Source: Methylobacterium sp. Leaf117 (GTDB taxonomy: Bacteria > Pseudomonadota > Alphaproteobacteria > Rhizobiales > Beijerinckiaceae). Taken from it: a DNA stretch of 35,202 nt. Positions within the stretch are counted from its first letter, which is position 1. Each line of letters starts with the position of its first letter. Below the pieces are notes generated by a model. It had not been told where the DNA came from and ran no database searches. It saw only the letters and a program-made list of their open reading frames with translations. The translations under genes were made by a program, and so were the position numbers. Location of the stretch: contig NZ_LMNL01000010.1 in NCBI RefSeq assembly GCF_001422985.1, forward strand, positions 1 to 35,202. Direction: 5' to 3'. This document shows, piece by piece, positions 5,918 through 14,317 of this stretch.

Positions 5918-6778
5918 ATGAAACAGGCCAAGACGAACATTCTTGATACGGCGACCCCCGGGATGAGGGCGGTCGTCCTCGCGATCCGGAAGGACTATGG
6001 CAGCGGGAGCAATAACCGCTGCAGGGCGATCATCCGGGACATGCCGGCCGAGGCGAAGGCCGGCTTCGTGGTCGCGCGTCATCTCGATGATGCGATCGCG
6101 CTCGCCTACAGCATGGACAGCCGGCGGGCGGACAAGAAGGGCCGCGATGTGGGTTGGCGGTCACGCCCGTTCTACGGGCGAAAGTGGATCTTAATGCAGG
6201 GAGCCCAGGCGAAGCTCCGGGACGATCGCGCGAAGCTGGCCGAACGGCTGAACCGACCGATTCGCGTCCGCCAGAGCACGCGCCGGGAGGACCTCGCAAT
6301 CCCGGCGGCCAAGGCGGTGATGAAGCACGGCGCCCCAGGCGGCACGCGTTTTCATGTGCGGATCGCCGAGGTCGCGTCCTATGAGGTCCGGACGGAGAAG
6401 AACTGGTTGCGCGTGAACCGCGGTAGGGACCAGTGGGCATCCCTGCAGGACGAGCACTTCATCGAGTTGCTGCCGACCTGGACCGCCACCATCCGGCGCC
6501 TCGGGATGGCCACCGTCGAGAAGCGCTTCATCCTCGACGCGACGCCTTTCCTGGAGACGCCCGGCCGCTCGGTCTGGGAGGCCCGGACCGCCCGCACCGG
6601 CAGGGGCTACCAGGCCGTCGTCGAGACCGTGTGGCTGAGCTTCTACGGCAAGGCCGTGACTGTCCACACCAGCCTGCACGCTGCGCTCAACGCGAAGCTG
6701 CCCGCGCTGCAGGTCGAGATCGAGCGCCCACTGCCGGATGAGGACGACGCCGCCCTTTCCGCCCTCGCCTTCGCCTGA
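5918..6778 (+). CDS. Hypothetical phage-type protein, 286 aa
   Basis: I do not recognise a family. ATG 5918 has AAGGAGC about seven bases upstream. The N-terminal third is basic and helical (MKQAKTNILDTATPGMRAVV; SRRADKKGRDVGWRSRPFYG). Residues of about 95-130 form an Arg/Lys/Glu-rich helix (KLRDDRAKLAERLNRPIRVR). The C-terminal half has beta-like alternation (TRFHVRIAEVASYEVRTEKN, YQAVVETVWLSFYGKAVTVH) and an acidic end, PLPDEDDAALSALAFA. The charge pattern suggests a nucleic-acid-associated protein, which is only an inference. It is four codons upstream of the following HTH-like gene, so the two are probably co-transcribed. Confidence 0.6.
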   Translation: MKQAKTNILDTATPGMRAVVLAIRKDYGSGSNNRCRAIIRDMPAEAKAGFVVARHLDDAIALAYSMDSRRADKKGRDVGWRSRPFYGRKWILMQGAQAKLRDDRAKLAERLNRPIRVRQSTRREDLAIPAAKAVMKHGAPGGTRFHVRIAEVASYEVRTEKNWLRVNRGRDQWASLQDEHFIELLPTWTATIRRLGMATVEKRFILDATPFLETPGRSVWEARTARTGRGYQAVVETVWLSFYGKAVTVHTSLHAALNAKLPALQVEIERPLPDEDDAALSALAFA

Positions 6779-6789
6779 GGAATCCGCCC

Positions 6790-7173
6790 ATGCTTATCAA
6801 GAGCAATGACCCGGAGGATATCTGGGAAGAGCCCGAGTACGACCTCTCCCGTCTCGATGCGGAGGCCAAGGTCGCCCGCGAGCATCTGATTGCCATTGGC
6901 AGGATCGGATACGGCAGTCGCTGGCAGGCCCCGCTCGCACGTGATCTCGGCCGTCGAGTCGGAGCGGAGATCTCTCGGGCGCAGGTCAATCACTGGGTCA
7001 CGGGAGAGCGGTCTGTGCCGCTGCACATCCGGCCGCACCTGCTCGACCTCGGTATCCGCATCCGGGATCTGATGCGGATTGGGGCGGACGCACTCGACCG
7101 CCTCCTTGTCCCGCCCAAGCCAAAGTTCAAGCGAAGAAGCATCCCCGCCGCCTCGAAGCCGGAGGAGTCCTGA
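6790..7173 (+). CDS. Small HTH-like DNA-binding protein, phage type
   Basis: The 127-residue protein has a central segment, GYGSRWQAPLARDLGRRVGAEISRAQVNHW, then VTGERSVPLHIRPHL (about residues 39-84). The pattern 'W..plA.dLG...(I/V)s..qVn.W..G.RpvP' is that of helix-turn-helix proteins found in alphaproteobacterial prophages and plasmids, with the second helix giving the recognition face. The N-terminus is acidic and the C-terminus is Pro/Lys/Arg rich (LVPPKPKFKRRSIP). The ribosome site is GAGGAA at 6777-6782, overlapping the previous stop. It is probably a transcriptional regulator of the island; its targets are unknown. Confidence 0.6.
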   Translation: MLIKSNDPEDIWEEPEYDLSRLDAEAKVAREHLIAIGRIGYGSRWQAPLARDLGRRVGAEISRAQVNHWVTGERSVPLHIRPHLLDLGIRIRDLMRIGADALDRLLVPPKPKFKRRSIPAASKPEES

Positions 7174-7175
7174 TC

Positions 7176-7802
7176 ATGCCCCGTCGCCCCATTCTCCCCG
7201 CGGACGACTCGGCTGCCCATGCCGCCTGGATCGCCGAGGCGGTCGCCGCGGTGTTTCACTTCCCGAGGCTTCTCCCGATTCTGAGGCGGCGGGCCGAGCC
7301 CCGATTGCCCGAGCCCCGATTGCCGGACCTGTTCATCGACCTTCCCAACGCTCAGGCCGCCCAGCCTGAGTCAGACATGCCGGCCCCTGTTGCGGAGGCC
7401 CTCTCCCCGGTTCCGGCCGGCAGCACCATGGAACTCACGTTCGACATGGGGCGCTTCCGGGACGCCCCCAGGCTCGACCGGTGCGAGCCTGGGGACCATG
7501 GGTACAAGGTGGCGAGCCCGCCGTTCTATCTGCACGACGAGGATCACTTCGAGCCGTTGGACGAGTTCCTCGGGCAGGTCGTCGGTTTCAGGTCCGCCCG
7601 TGCTCTCCTGTTCCGGCGGCGGGATCCCTGCGTCATGGACGGCTGCGAGGTTGGGCAGCGGTACGTCATGCTCAGGTTCTGGGACGACGAGGAGGGCGAG
7701 GCTTGGTGCATGCCCGTGGAGGGCGACTGCGATACGGCTGTCAGCACCGCGATGCTGAGAACCCTGACACTCTATAGACGGGGGCGTCGCAAGGCAGCCT
7801 GA
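7176..7802 (+). CDS. Hypothetical protein with acidic C-terminal domain
   Basis: This 208-residue protein is not recognised. Its ATG lies two bases after the preceding stop, with GGAGGAGT just upstream, so it is the last gene of the rightward transcript. Residues 1-70 include a hydrophobic patch (AAWIAEAVAAVFHFPRLLPI) and a short internal repeat (EPRLPEPRLPDL). From about residue 85 a compact domain follows: MELTFDMGRF, PPFYLHDEDHFEPLDEFLGQ, ALLFRRRDPCVMDGCEVGQRYVML, then EAWCMPVEGDCDTAVSTAML. It has four cysteines, possibly two pairs. No catalytic motif is identifiable. A strong terminator follows. Confidence 0.55.
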   Translation: MPRRPILPADDSAAHAAWIAEAVAAVFHFPRLLPILRRRAEPRLPEPRLPDLFIDLPNAQAAQPESDMPAPVAEALSPVPAGSTMELTFDMGRFRDAPRLDRCEPGDHGYKVASPPFYLHDEDHFEPLDEFLGQVVGFRSARALLFRRRDPCVMDGCEVGQRYVMLRFWDDEEGEAWCMPVEGDCDTAVSTAMLRTLTLYRRGRRKAA

Positions 7803-7805
7803 CCC

Positions 7806-7837
7806 AAGGGGCCTCCTCAGATCTGAGGAGGCCCCTT
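7806..7837. terminator. Bidirectional terminator, 32-bp perfect palindrome
   Basis: AAGGGGCCTCCTCAGA is followed at once by its exact reverse complement, giving a 13-bp stem with an AGATCT-centred loop and AA/TT ends, then CTTCTT. It lies between the stops of the rightward cluster (7802) and the leftward phosphoesterase (7840) and can terminate both. Confidence 0.8.
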
Positions 7838-7839
7838 CT

Positions 7840-8421
7840 TCATGCGGCGGCCGAGAGGATTCCGGCGGCGGCGTCACCGCGTTCCCGTGCCTCGTTCTCG
7901 GCGAGCGCCTCCATGATCTCGGCGATCCGCACCGGGCGGTAATCCCACGCGTCGACCCCGACGTCGCAACTGCGGGCCGTCCCGGGGAGGCTGCCGTGGG
8001 AATGCCCGTAGCAGTGGATGTCCCCGCGCCAGATGCCGTCCCAGGTCCTATGGGCGTAATGTGAAAGCCAGACGCCCTGTCCCTTCGTCATGCCTGGGTC
8101 CTGGATCACGATCCGACGCGCCTGGACCGGCGGCTCCGACCACGGGAGCCGCATGGCCTTCTCCTCATGGTTCCCGATGCAGAGGTGCTTCCGCCCTCGG
8201 AGGCGATCGAAGATCTCACGGGCCTTCACGTGGGAGCAGCCATAGGCGAAATCCCCCACGTGGTGGACGATGTCGTCGTCCCGGACCCTCGCGTTCCAGC
8301 GTGCGATGAGAACCTCGTCGTGCTCGTCGATGGACGAGAACGGACGGGGCTTGGCCATGTGGGGCGAGAGGATGCCCTTGTGTGAGAAGTGGCTGTCGCT
8401 GGTGAGCCAGGTGACGGGCAT
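7840..8421 (-). CDS. Calcineurin-like metallophosphoesterase, phage type
   Basis: The 193-residue protein has the ordered metal-binding motifs of calcineurin-like phosphoesterases. These are DSHFSH near residue 9 (the D-x-H motif), HHVGDFAYG (the GD motif), GNHEEKAMR (the GNHE motif), then SHYAHRTW and CYGHSHG (the late His motifs). The short, single-domain form with 'LSHYAHRTWD' and 'GHSHG' is common in phages and islands. It is predicted to hydrolyse phosphomonoesters or diesters with two bound metals; the substrate is unknown. The start is the ATG giving MPVTWLTSDSHF, with GGAGG five bases upstream; the frame extends six residues further without a better site. It is the last island gene before the tRNA pair. 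Confidence 0.88.
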   Translation of the reverse strand: MPVTWLTSDSHFSHKGILSPHMAKPRPFSSIDEHDEVLIARWNARVRDDDIVHHVGDFAYGCSHVKAREIFDRLRGRKHLCIGNHEEKAMRLPWSEPPVQARRIVIQDPGMTKGQGVWLSHYAHRTWDGIWRGDIHCYGHSHGSLPGTARSCDVGVDAWDYRPVRIAEIMEALAENEARERGDAAAGILSAAA

Positions 8422-8718
8422 GGAGGCCTCCGGATGCATAAGGAAACGCGGGCCGACCGGGGGGACCGGCGGCGGTGGCTGGCCTTCAGGCCAAGCAGCG
8501 TTTCGATAGGCGGAGGGTGTGCGTCATGGGCGGATCCTGCCGGACCGGGACTCGGCGGGCAAGGACGGATTCGCGTCGTGGTTACGGCTTCCCTGGCCTG
8601 CGGATACAACGCGGCGCACGGCCGGCCGTTGTATCCCCGTTGTATCCCGGGGGGATCAGCAGCAGCAGATCGCTTGAGGGTACGCCCGTAAGCGCCCGTG
8701 TAGTCTAGGAAAAAGGAG
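8422..8718. other. Intergenic region at the island-tRNA boundary with iterated 10-mers
   Basis: This stretch of about 300 bases holds no convincing gene. It contains GGATACAACG three times: once forward (8602-8611) and twice inverted (8627-8636 and 8638-8647). The two inverted copies are in tandem with an 11-base period. The first two copies form an inverted repeat around a GC-rich centre. Read on the minus strand, the bases next to tRNA-Gly carry a T-rich run (8707-8717) that may end the tRNA transcript. Confidence 0.55.
8602..8647. repeat. Three copies of the 10-mer GGATACAACG
   Basis: The copies are at 8602-8611 (forward), 8627-8636 (reverse) and 8638-8647 (reverse), all exact. The tandem pair has the one-turn spacing expected for a protein binding the same DNA face. 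They lie 72 bases from the 3' end of tRNA-Gly and 181 bases from the phosphoesterase start. Integrase arm-type sites or a repressor operator are the most plausible roles; neither is shown. Confidence 0.6.
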
Positions 8719-8792
8719 TGGAGCGGGTACCGGGAATCGAACCCGGGTATTCAGCTTGGAAGGCTGCTGCTCTACCATTGAGCTACACCCGC
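8719..8792 (-). tRNA. tRNA-Gly (TCC)
   Basis: On the minus strand the sequence starts GCGGGTGTAGCTCAATGGTA and folds as a cloverleaf. The acceptor arms are GCGGGTG and TACCCGC (with one G-T pair). The D-arm is GCTC...GAGC, the anticodon loop CTTCCAA gives TCC, and the T-arm is CCCGGGTTCGATTCCCGG. The discriminator T and an encoded CCA end at 8719. Its 3' end faces the accessory region, the usual orientation when an island or phage integrates into a tRNA gene. A T-rich run follows downstream. Confidence 0.95.
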
Positions 8793-8861
8793 ATCGATGA
8801 CCAGACGAGCCGATCAGCGAGGTTCGAGACAGCCCAGATTGGGACTGGATCTCGACAGGTT

Positions 8862-8945
8862 TGGTGGGGGAAGTAGGACTCGAACCTACGAAGCTTACGC
8901 AGCGGATTTACAGTCCGCCCCCTTTGCCGCTCGGGACATTCCCCC
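8862..8945 (-). tRNA. tRNA-Tyr (GTA)
   Basis: The minus strand reads GGGGGAATGTCCCGAGCGGC at the 5' end. The anticodon stem-loop is CGGACTGTAAATCCG (anticodon GTA), the variable arm is long as in class II tRNAs, and the T-arm is GTAGGTTCGAGTCCTAC. The acceptor end TTCCCCC is followed by discriminator A and CCA, encoded at 8862-8864. It lies 69 bases upstream of tRNA-Gly on the same strand, the same Tyr-Gly order seen in the E. coli tyrU-glyT cluster, and is likely co-transcribed with it. Confidence 0.95.
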
Positions 8946-9013
8946 AAACCGGCCGCCTTCCGGCGGCGCGCCGTCCTTATGATGACGGGTCGGGTCCGAG
9001 TCAACCGCGTCGC

Positions 9014-10834
9014 TCACGCGAAATGCGCGAGATCGCAGATCCGCATCTGCGCCCGTTCGGCCCCGCGCCAGGTATCGACCGACAGCGTGCCGGCGATATG
9101 GACCTCGCGGCCGAGTCCCGAGAGGATCGCCTGTCCGAGCGGGCCCTGCGCCGCCCGGAACGCGATGGCGCCGATGGCCTGGCCATCGCGGCTGCGCAGG
9201 CGGGCCCGGACGTGTCCGTTGCCCACGATGGCCGCATCGACGATGCGGTGGCGCGCCAGGACGAAGGTGGGTTCGGGCGCCGCCGAACCGAACGGCCCCG
9301 CCCGGTGGATCGTCCGGACCAGTTCGGCGGTGACGCCGCCCGCGCTCATCGCCCCGTCCACCAGCAGCGCCTCCACGGACCGGGCCTCCGCCACGGTAAC
9401 GGCCAGGGCGCCGGCAAGATGGTCGCCGAAGCGGCTCACGTCGAAGCCCGGCAGGGTGACGCCCGCCGCCATGGCGTGGCCGCCGCCCTTGAGAGCCAAG
9501 CCGGCCTCCACCGCCGACCGCACGGCCTGACCGAGGTCGGCCCCCGCGATCGAGCGCCCGGAGCCGGTCGCGGTCCCGTCCGGGCGCAGGGCGAAGGCGA
9601 AGGCCGGGCGGCCGAAGCGCTCCTTGAGGCGGGCCGCGATCAGCCCGACGATGCCCGGATGCCAGTCGGCCGAGGCCGCGACCAGGACGGGTCGCTCCGG
9701 GTCGAGGCTCAGGGCATGATCCATCTCCGCCTCCGCGGCCGCGACGGCCTGAGCCTCGATGGCCTGGCGCTCGCGATTGAGCCGGTCGAGATCGGCGGCG
9801 ATCCGGGCGGCCTCCGCCGGGTCGGTGGTGGTCAGCAGGGTTGCCCCGAGGGCAGCGTCGCCGATGCGCCCGCCGGCATTGATGCGCGGCCCGACGAGGT
9901 AGCCGAGATGCCAGGCTTCCGGCGGCTCGCTCAGGGACGCGGCGTCGAGCAGGGCCGCGAGGCCGACCCGTCCGCGCGCCCGCATCACCTTGAGGCCCTG
10001 GACCACGAAGGCGCGGTTGAGGCCGGCGAGCGGGACCACGTCCGCCACCGTGGCGAGGGCGACGAGATCGAGGGATTCGGCGAGGTCGGGCAGCGAGCCG
10101 ACAAGACCTTCCTGCCCGCGCAGGCGCCGGTTCAGCGCCACGAGGGTGAGGAAGACGACGCCGGCGGCGCAGAGGTGGCCGAGCCCCGACAGGTCGTCGA
10201 GGCGGTTCGGATTGACCAGGGCGCAGGCCGGCGGCAGCTGCTCGGGCGCGCCATGGTGGTCGAGCACAACGACGTCAAGGCCGAGCGCCGCGGCGGCTTC
10301 GAGGGGCGCGTGGCCGCTGGTCCCGCAATCGACCGTGACCAGCAGGGTGGCGCCGGCCGCGTGCAGAGCGGTGACGGCGGCGACGTTGGGGCCGTAGCCC
10401 TCGGTGATCCGGTCGGGGATGTGGATCTGGACGGTGAGGCCGAGGTCGCGCAGGTATCCGGCGAGCAGGGCGGCGCTGGCCGCACCGTCGACGTCATAAT
10501 CGCCGAAGATCGCGACCCGCTCGCCGGCCATCACCGCGCGGGCGAGGCGGTCCGTCGCCGCCGGCATGTCGACGAGGCAGTCGGGGTCCGGCATCAGGTC
10601 GCGCAGGCGCGGGTGCAGGTGGGCCTCGGCCTCGGCCGGACGGATGCCGCGCCCGGCAAGGACGCGGGCGAGCATCTCCGGCAGGGCGTGCGCCTGCACC
10701 ATGGTGGCGGCGTAGGCCTGGAGCGCCGGATCGGCGCAGCGGTCGCGCCAGGGCCGCCCGAGGACCGAGCGGGTGACGTCGAGGAACGCGCGGGGCGCGT
10801 CGAGGGCATGGGCGGCTGACACGGGCCGGAGCAT
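9014..10834 (-). CDS. recJ: Single-stranded-DNA-specific exonuclease RecJ
   Basis: RecJ degrades single-stranded DNA 5' to 3' in recombination and mismatch repair. The 606-residue product has the DHH phosphoesterase motifs: GDYDVDG (about 111-117), VDCGTSG (about 168-174) and LDHHG (about 191-195). The glycine-rich DHHA1 motif GGHAMAAGV occurs in the second half, and a C-terminal OB-like domain follows. Length and motif order match bacterial RecJ. The chosen start is ATG at 10834 (MLRPVSAAHALD). ATG at 10861 or TTG at 10873 are possible but overlap the terminator of the pnt operon. No strong ribosome site is visible for any of them. It stands alone, upstream of the tRNA pair on the same strand. 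Confidence 0.95.
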   Translation of the reverse strand: MLRPVSAAHALDAPRAFLDVTRSVLGRPWRDRCADPALQAYAATMVQAHALPEMLARVLAGRGIRPAEAEAHLHPRLRDLMPDPDCLVDMPAATDRLARAVMAGERVAIFGDYDVDGAASAALLAGYLRDLGLTVQIHIPDRITEGYGPNVAAVTALHAAGATLLVTVDCGTSGHAPLEAAAALGLDVVVLDHHGAPEQLPPACALVNPNRLDDLSGLGHLCAAGVVFLTLVALNRRLRGQEGLVGSLPDLAESLDLVALATVADVVPLAGLNRAFVVQGLKVMRARGRVGLAALLDAASLSEPPEAWHLGYLVGPRINAGGRIGDAALGATLLTTTDPAEAARIAADLDRLNRERQAIEAQAVAAAEAEMDHALSLDPERPVLVAASADWHPGIVGLIAARLKERFGRPAFAFALRPDGTATGSGRSIAGADLGQAVRSAVEAGLALKGGGHAMAAGVTLPGFDVSRFGDHLAGALAVTVAEARSVEALLVDGAMSAGGVTAELVRTIHRAGPFGSAAPEPTFVLARHRIVDAAIVGNGHVRARLRSRDGQAIGAIAFRAAQGPLGQAILSGLGREVHIAGTLSVDTWRGAERAQMRICDLAHFA

Positions 10835-10873
10835 AGCCGCAACCGGGCCGCACGGCTGCATCCGAAACGACAA

Positions 10874-10901
10874 AGGGGCCGGCGATCGCGCGCCGGCCCC
10901 T
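10874..10901 (-). terminator. Intrinsic terminator of the pnt operon
   Basis: On the minus strand an 11-bp perfect stem (AGGGGCCGGCG / CGCCGGCCCCT) with a six-base loop follows pntB and is itself followed by TTTG. It lies 36 bases beyond the pntB stop and immediately upstream of recJ, separating the two transcripts. Confidence 0.8.
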
Positions 10902-10936
10902 CGGTTTCGCGGGCAGGTCGTCCGACCCGCCGCGTT

Positions 10937-12337
10937 TCAGAGGTTCTTGAGGATCTGGTCGACCACCTTCTTGGCGTCGCCGAACAGCATCATGGTGTTG
11001 TCGCGGAAGAAGACCTCGTTCTCGACGCCGGCATAGCCGGAGCCCATGCCACGCTTGATGAAGAGCACGGTCTTGGCCTTCTCCACGTCCAGGATCGGCA
11101 TCCCGTAGATCGGCGAGGCCTTGTCGGTCTTGGCGGCCGGGTTGGTGACGTCGTTGGCGCCGATCACGAAGGCCACGTCGGCCTGCGGGAACTCGCCGTT
11201 GATGTCCTCGAGCTCGAAGACCTCGTCGTAGGGCACGTTCGCCTCGGCGAGCAGCACGTTCATGTGGCCGGGCATGCGACCCGCAACCGGGTGGATCGCG
11301 TATTTCACGTCCACGCCTTCCTTCTTGAGCATGTCGACCATCTCGCGAAGGCTGTGCTGGGCCTGGGCCACCGCCATGCCGTAGCCCGGCACGATGATGA
11401 CGCGCTCGGCGTTCTTCATGATGTAGGCGGCGTCGTCGGCCGAGCCCTGCTTGACCGGACGGGTCTCCACCGCGCCGCCCGCGCCGGCCGCCGCGGCATC
11501 ACCGCCGAAGCCGCCGAGGATCACGGAGATGAACGAGCGGTTCATCGCCTTGCACATGATGTAGGACAGGATCGCACCGGACGAGCCGACCAGCGCACCC
11601 GTGATGATGAGCGCGAGGTTGCCCAGGGTGAAGCCGATACCGGCTGCGGCCCAGCCCGAGTAGGAGTTCAGCATCGACACGACGACGGGCATGTCGGCGC
11701 CGCCGATCGGGATGATGAGCAGGCCGCCGAGCGCGAAGGACAGCAGCACGATCAGCCAGAAGACCGCCTTGCTTTCGTTGCCGATGAAGATCGCGATCAG
11801 CACCACCAGGGCGATGCCGAGGCCGATATTGATGAGGTGGCGCTGGGGCAGCATGATCGGCTTGCCCGACATGCGGCCGTCCAGCTTCAGGAACGCGATG
11901 ACCGAGCCCGTGAAGGTGATGGCGCCGATGGCGACGCCGAGCGCCATCTCGAACAGCGACTCCTTGTGGATGTGGCCGTTCTCGAGGATGCCCACCGCCT
12001 GCGGTGCGTAGAGCGTCGCCGCCGCGCCCATCACGGCCGCGAGGCCGACGAGGGAGTGGAAGGCGGCCACGAGTTGCGGCATCGCCGTCATGGGCACGCG
12101 CTTGGCGATGATCGCGCCGGCACCGCCGCCGATGGCGAGGCCCAGGATGACGATGACCCAGGCGCCGAGCCCGGCCGGCGGATGGCCGACCAGGGTGGTG
12201 AGCATGGCGAGACCCATGCCGATCATGCCGTACAGGTTGCCCTGCCGCGACGTGGTCGGGTGGGACAGGCCCCGCAGCGCCATGATGAACAGGACGCCGG
12301 AAACGATGTAGAGAAGGGATGAGACGTTCTGGGACAT
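10937..12337 (-). CDS. pntB: NAD(P) transhydrogenase subunit beta
   Basis: The inner-membrane subunit of the proton-translocating transhydrogenase couples hydride transfer from NADH to NADP+ to proton entry, supplying NADPH. The 466-residue product begins with a long multi-helix membrane domain (e.g. VSSLLYIVSGVLFIMALRGL, GAIIAKRVPMTAMPQLVAAF). It ends with the soluble NADP(H)-binding domain III, seen as VIIVPGYGMAVAQAQHSL, the loop AIHPVAGRMPGHMNVLLAEA, and FVIGANDVTNPAAK. Length and motifs are standard. It follows pntAB with a three-base gap, so the three transhydrogenase genes form one operon ending at the hairpin at 10874-10901. Confidence 0.97.
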   Translation of the reverse strand: MSQNVSSLLYIVSGVLFIMALRGLSHPTTSRQGNLYGMIGMGLAMLTTLVGHPPAGLGAWVIVILGLAIGGGAGAIIAKRVPMTAMPQLVAAFHSLVGLAAVMGAAATLYAPQAVGILENGHIHKESLFEMALGVAIGAITFTGSVIAFLKLDGRMSGKPIMLPQRHLINIGLGIALVVLIAIFIGNESKAVFWLIVLLSFALGGLLIIPIGGADMPVVVSMLNSYSGWAAAGIGFTLGNLALIITGALVGSSGAILSYIMCKAMNRSFISVILGGFGGDAAAAGAGGAVETRPVKQGSADDAAYIMKNAERVIIVPGYGMAVAQAQHSLREMVDMLKKEGVDVKYAIHPVAGRMPGHMNVLLAEANVPYDEVFELEDINGEFPQADVAFVIGANDVTNPAAKTDKASPIYGMPILDVEKAKTVLFIKRGMGSGYAGVENEVFFRDNTMMLFGDAKKVVDQILKNL

Positions 12338-12340
12338 GTC

Positions 12341-12790
12341 TCAGGCCTTCTTCTTGTACATGCCGAGCATGCGCTGGGTGACGAGGAACCCGCCGAAGAT
12401 GTTCACGCTGGCGAGGATGATGCCGACGAAGCCGAAGAAGCGGGCCCAGCCGGTGCCGTGCTCGATGTAGGGAACGCCGGCGGCCAGGAGCGCGCCGACG
12501 ATGATCACCGAGGAGATCGCGTTGGTCACCGACATCAGCGGCGTGTGCAGGGCGGGCGTGACCGACCAAACCACGTAGTAGCCGACCAGGATCGCCAGCA
12601 CGAAGATCGCGAGCTGGAACACCGTCGGGTCGACGGCGCCGTGGGTCACGGCGCTGAGGCCGTGGCCGATGCCGTCTGCGTATTTCTGGGCCTGGAGCGC
12701 GTGCTGCTGCGCGATGTCGGCAGCGGTTCGGGCCGCGGCGGCGGCGGCGCGCGCCTGCTCGGCGGCCTGATCGGGGGGAAGCATAGCCAT
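12341..12790 (-). CDS. pntAB: NAD(P) transhydrogenase subunit alpha part 2
   Basis: This is the small membrane subunit of the split alpha chain found in alphaproteobacteria. The 149-residue product has an Ala-rich helical N-terminal lead (residues 1-50), then three to four membrane helices: [40 protein letters not shown] and [20 protein letters not shown]. The end MLGMYKKK is typical. The motif [20 protein letters not shown] is the highly conserved signature of transhydrogenase domain II. It lies between pntAA and pntB with short gaps on the same strand. ATG at 12790 has GGAGGAT nearby (near 12794-12800). Confidence 0.95.
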   Translation of the reverse strand: MAMLPPDQAAEQARAAAAAARTAADIAQQHALQAQKYADGIGHGLSAVTHGAVDPTVFQLAIFVLAILVGYYVVWSVTPALHTPLMSVTNAISSVIIVGALLAAGVPYIEHGTGWARFFGFVGIILASVNIFGGFLVTQRMLGMYKKKA

Positions 12791-12807
12791 CGTATCCTCC
12801 GGCGGGA

Positions 12808-13947
12808 TCAGGATTGGGTCTGGAACGAGGGGTGCGAGACCTGGCCGTCACGGGTCAGGTTGGTCGCCTTGACGAGTTCATCGTCCCATTTAACCGCCAG
12901 AGCCTTGGCGTCCTTGTCGACCAGGGTCTCGACGAAGGCATAGAGGTTGCGCGCGTAGAGGCTGGAGGCCGTCGCCGCGAGACGGCCGGCCACGTTGAGG
13001 TGGCCGACGATCTTCACCCCCTTGTCGGTCACCACGACTTCGCCGGGCTTGGCACCCTCGACGTTGCCGCCGCGCTCCACCGCCAGGTCGATCAGGACGG
13101 AGCCGGGCTTCATCGAGGCGACCATCGCCGCCGACACCAGCTGCGGGGCCGGACGCCCCGGAATCAGCGCCGTGGTGATGACGATGTCCTGCTTGGCGAT
13201 GTGGGTGGTGACGAGGTCGGCCTGCTTCTTCTTGTACTCGGCCGACATCTCCTTGGCGTATCCGCCCGAGGTCTCGGCCTGCTTGAACTCCTCGTCCTCC
13301 ACGGCGACGAACTTCGCGCCGAGGGATTCGACCTGCTCCTTGGTGGCCGGGCGCACGTCGGTGGCGGTGACCACCGCGCCCATCCGGCGCGCCGTGGCGA
13401 TGGCCTGGAGGCCGGCGACGCCGACGCCCATGACGAAGACGCGGGCGGCCGGCACGGTCCCGGCGGCGGTCATCATCATCGGCATGGCGCGGCCATACTC
13501 GGAGGCGCCGTCGACCACGGCGCGGTAGCCCGCGAGATTGGCCTGGGACGACAGCACGTCCATCACCTGCGCGCGGGTGATGCGGGGCATCAGCTCCATG
13601 GCGAAGGCATCTAGACCGGCTTCCGCCATGGCCCCGAGTTCGGCCTCGTGGCCGTACGGATCCATGATGGCGATGACCGTGGCGCCGCGCGGCAACAGGG
13701 CGATCTCCTCGGTCGAGGGACGACGCACCTTGAGCACGAGGTCAGCGGACCCGGCGGCTTCGGAGGCCGATCCGGCCACGGAGGCTCCGGCGGCCTCGTA
13801 GTCGGCGTCCGGCACGCCGGCCTTCAGGCCGGCGCCGGACTGGACGGTCACGTCGGCTCCGAGCCCGATGAATTTCTTGACCGTTTCTGGCACCGCCGCG
13901 ACCCGCGGCTCCGCGGGATCGGTTTCGGACAATACAGCGATGCGCAT
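12808..13947 (-). CDS. pntAA: NAD(P) transhydrogenase subunit alpha part 1
   Basis: This 379-residue soluble NAD(H)-binding domain I is related to alanine dehydrogenase. It starts [20 protein letters not shown]. The Rossmann motif [20 protein letters not shown] is followed by the adenine-ribose contact [12 protein letters not shown]. The catalytic-face RxQ region ([20 protein letters not shown]) is present, as is the mobile-loop region near [13 protein letters not shown]. The start is the ATG at 13947, nine bases after AAGGAG, although the frame extends 14 residues further. It is the first transhydrogenase gene of the operon; the COX4_pro_2-like gene lies 66 bases upstream on the same strand. 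Confidence 0.96.
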   Translation of the reverse strand: MRIAVLSETDPAEPRVAAVPETVKKFIGLGADVTVQSGAGLKAGVPDADYEAAGASVAGSASEAAGSADLVLKVRRPSTEEIALLPRGATVIAIMDPYGHEAELGAMAEAGLDAFAMELMPRITRAQVMDVLSSQANLAGYRAVVDGASEYGRAMPMMMTAAGTVPAARVFVMGVGVAGLQAIATARRMGAVVTATDVRPATKEQVESLGAKFVAVEDEEFKQAETSGGYAKEMSAEYKKKQADLVTTHIAKQDIVITTALIPGRPAPQLVSAAMVASMKPGSVLIDLAVERGGNVEGAKPGEVVVTDKGVKIVGHLNVAGRLAATASSLYARNLYAFVETLVDKDAKALAVKWDDELVKATNLTRDGQVSHPSFQTQS

Positions 13948-14013
13948 GCAGGAGTGCTCCTTAAAGGACGGCCCGAAGGCGACCCGCAAAGTCAGTCAGA
14001 GATTCAAGGTTGT

Positions 14014-14307
14014 TCAGGCGAAGAAGAGGTACAGCAGCAGCAGGATGCCGACGGCGGCCGGGGCCTTGTAACCGATGGCGGGTGCCAGGGCGCCGACGGT
14101 GCCGGCGACGCCGGACAGGATCACGCCGAAGATCGCGGTCAGCCACGCTTCGCGAATGCCGCCGATGGCGAGAGCGAGGACCCAGCACAGCACCACGCCG
14201 GTGCCGATTTCGACGAAACGAACGAAGCCGCGATAGGTCTGCTCGTGAGTCTTCTCGTCCATTGCCGGGCTGTAATGCACGCCGGTCACGGTCTTGGTAT
14301 CGGCCAT
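14014..14307 (-). CDS. COX4_pro_2-like small membrane protein
   Basis: The 97-residue protein starts MADTKTVTGVHYSPAMDEKT and has the segment DEKTHEQTYRGFVRFVEIGT. This resembles the 'M(D/E)xxxHExTYxGFxxxxKxGT' signature of the alphaproteobacterial aa3-type cytochrome oxidase subunit IV family. Two to three hydrophobic segments follow (VVLCWVLALAIGG, AIFGVILSGVAGTVGALAPA, AAVGILLLLYLFF), longer than the single helix of the classic subunit. It sits directly upstream of pntAA on the same strand, a neighbourhood I recall from other Rhizobiales, so a role linked to the transhydrogenase or respiratory membrane is plausible but unproven. The start is ATG 14307 with AAGGGGA ten bases upstream. Confidence 0.8.
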   Translation of the reverse strand: MADTKTVTGVHYSPAMDEKTHEQTYRGFVRFVEIGTGVVLCWVLALAIGGIREAWLTAIFGVILSGVAGTVGALAPAIGYKAPAAVGILLLLYLFFA

Positions 14308-14317
14308 CTTGTGGGCG

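Noticed and set aside
8861..10819. 652-codon open frame opposite recJ
   Set aside because: Antisense shadow of recJ running through the tRNA-Tyr gene. The RecJ motifs are on the other strand.
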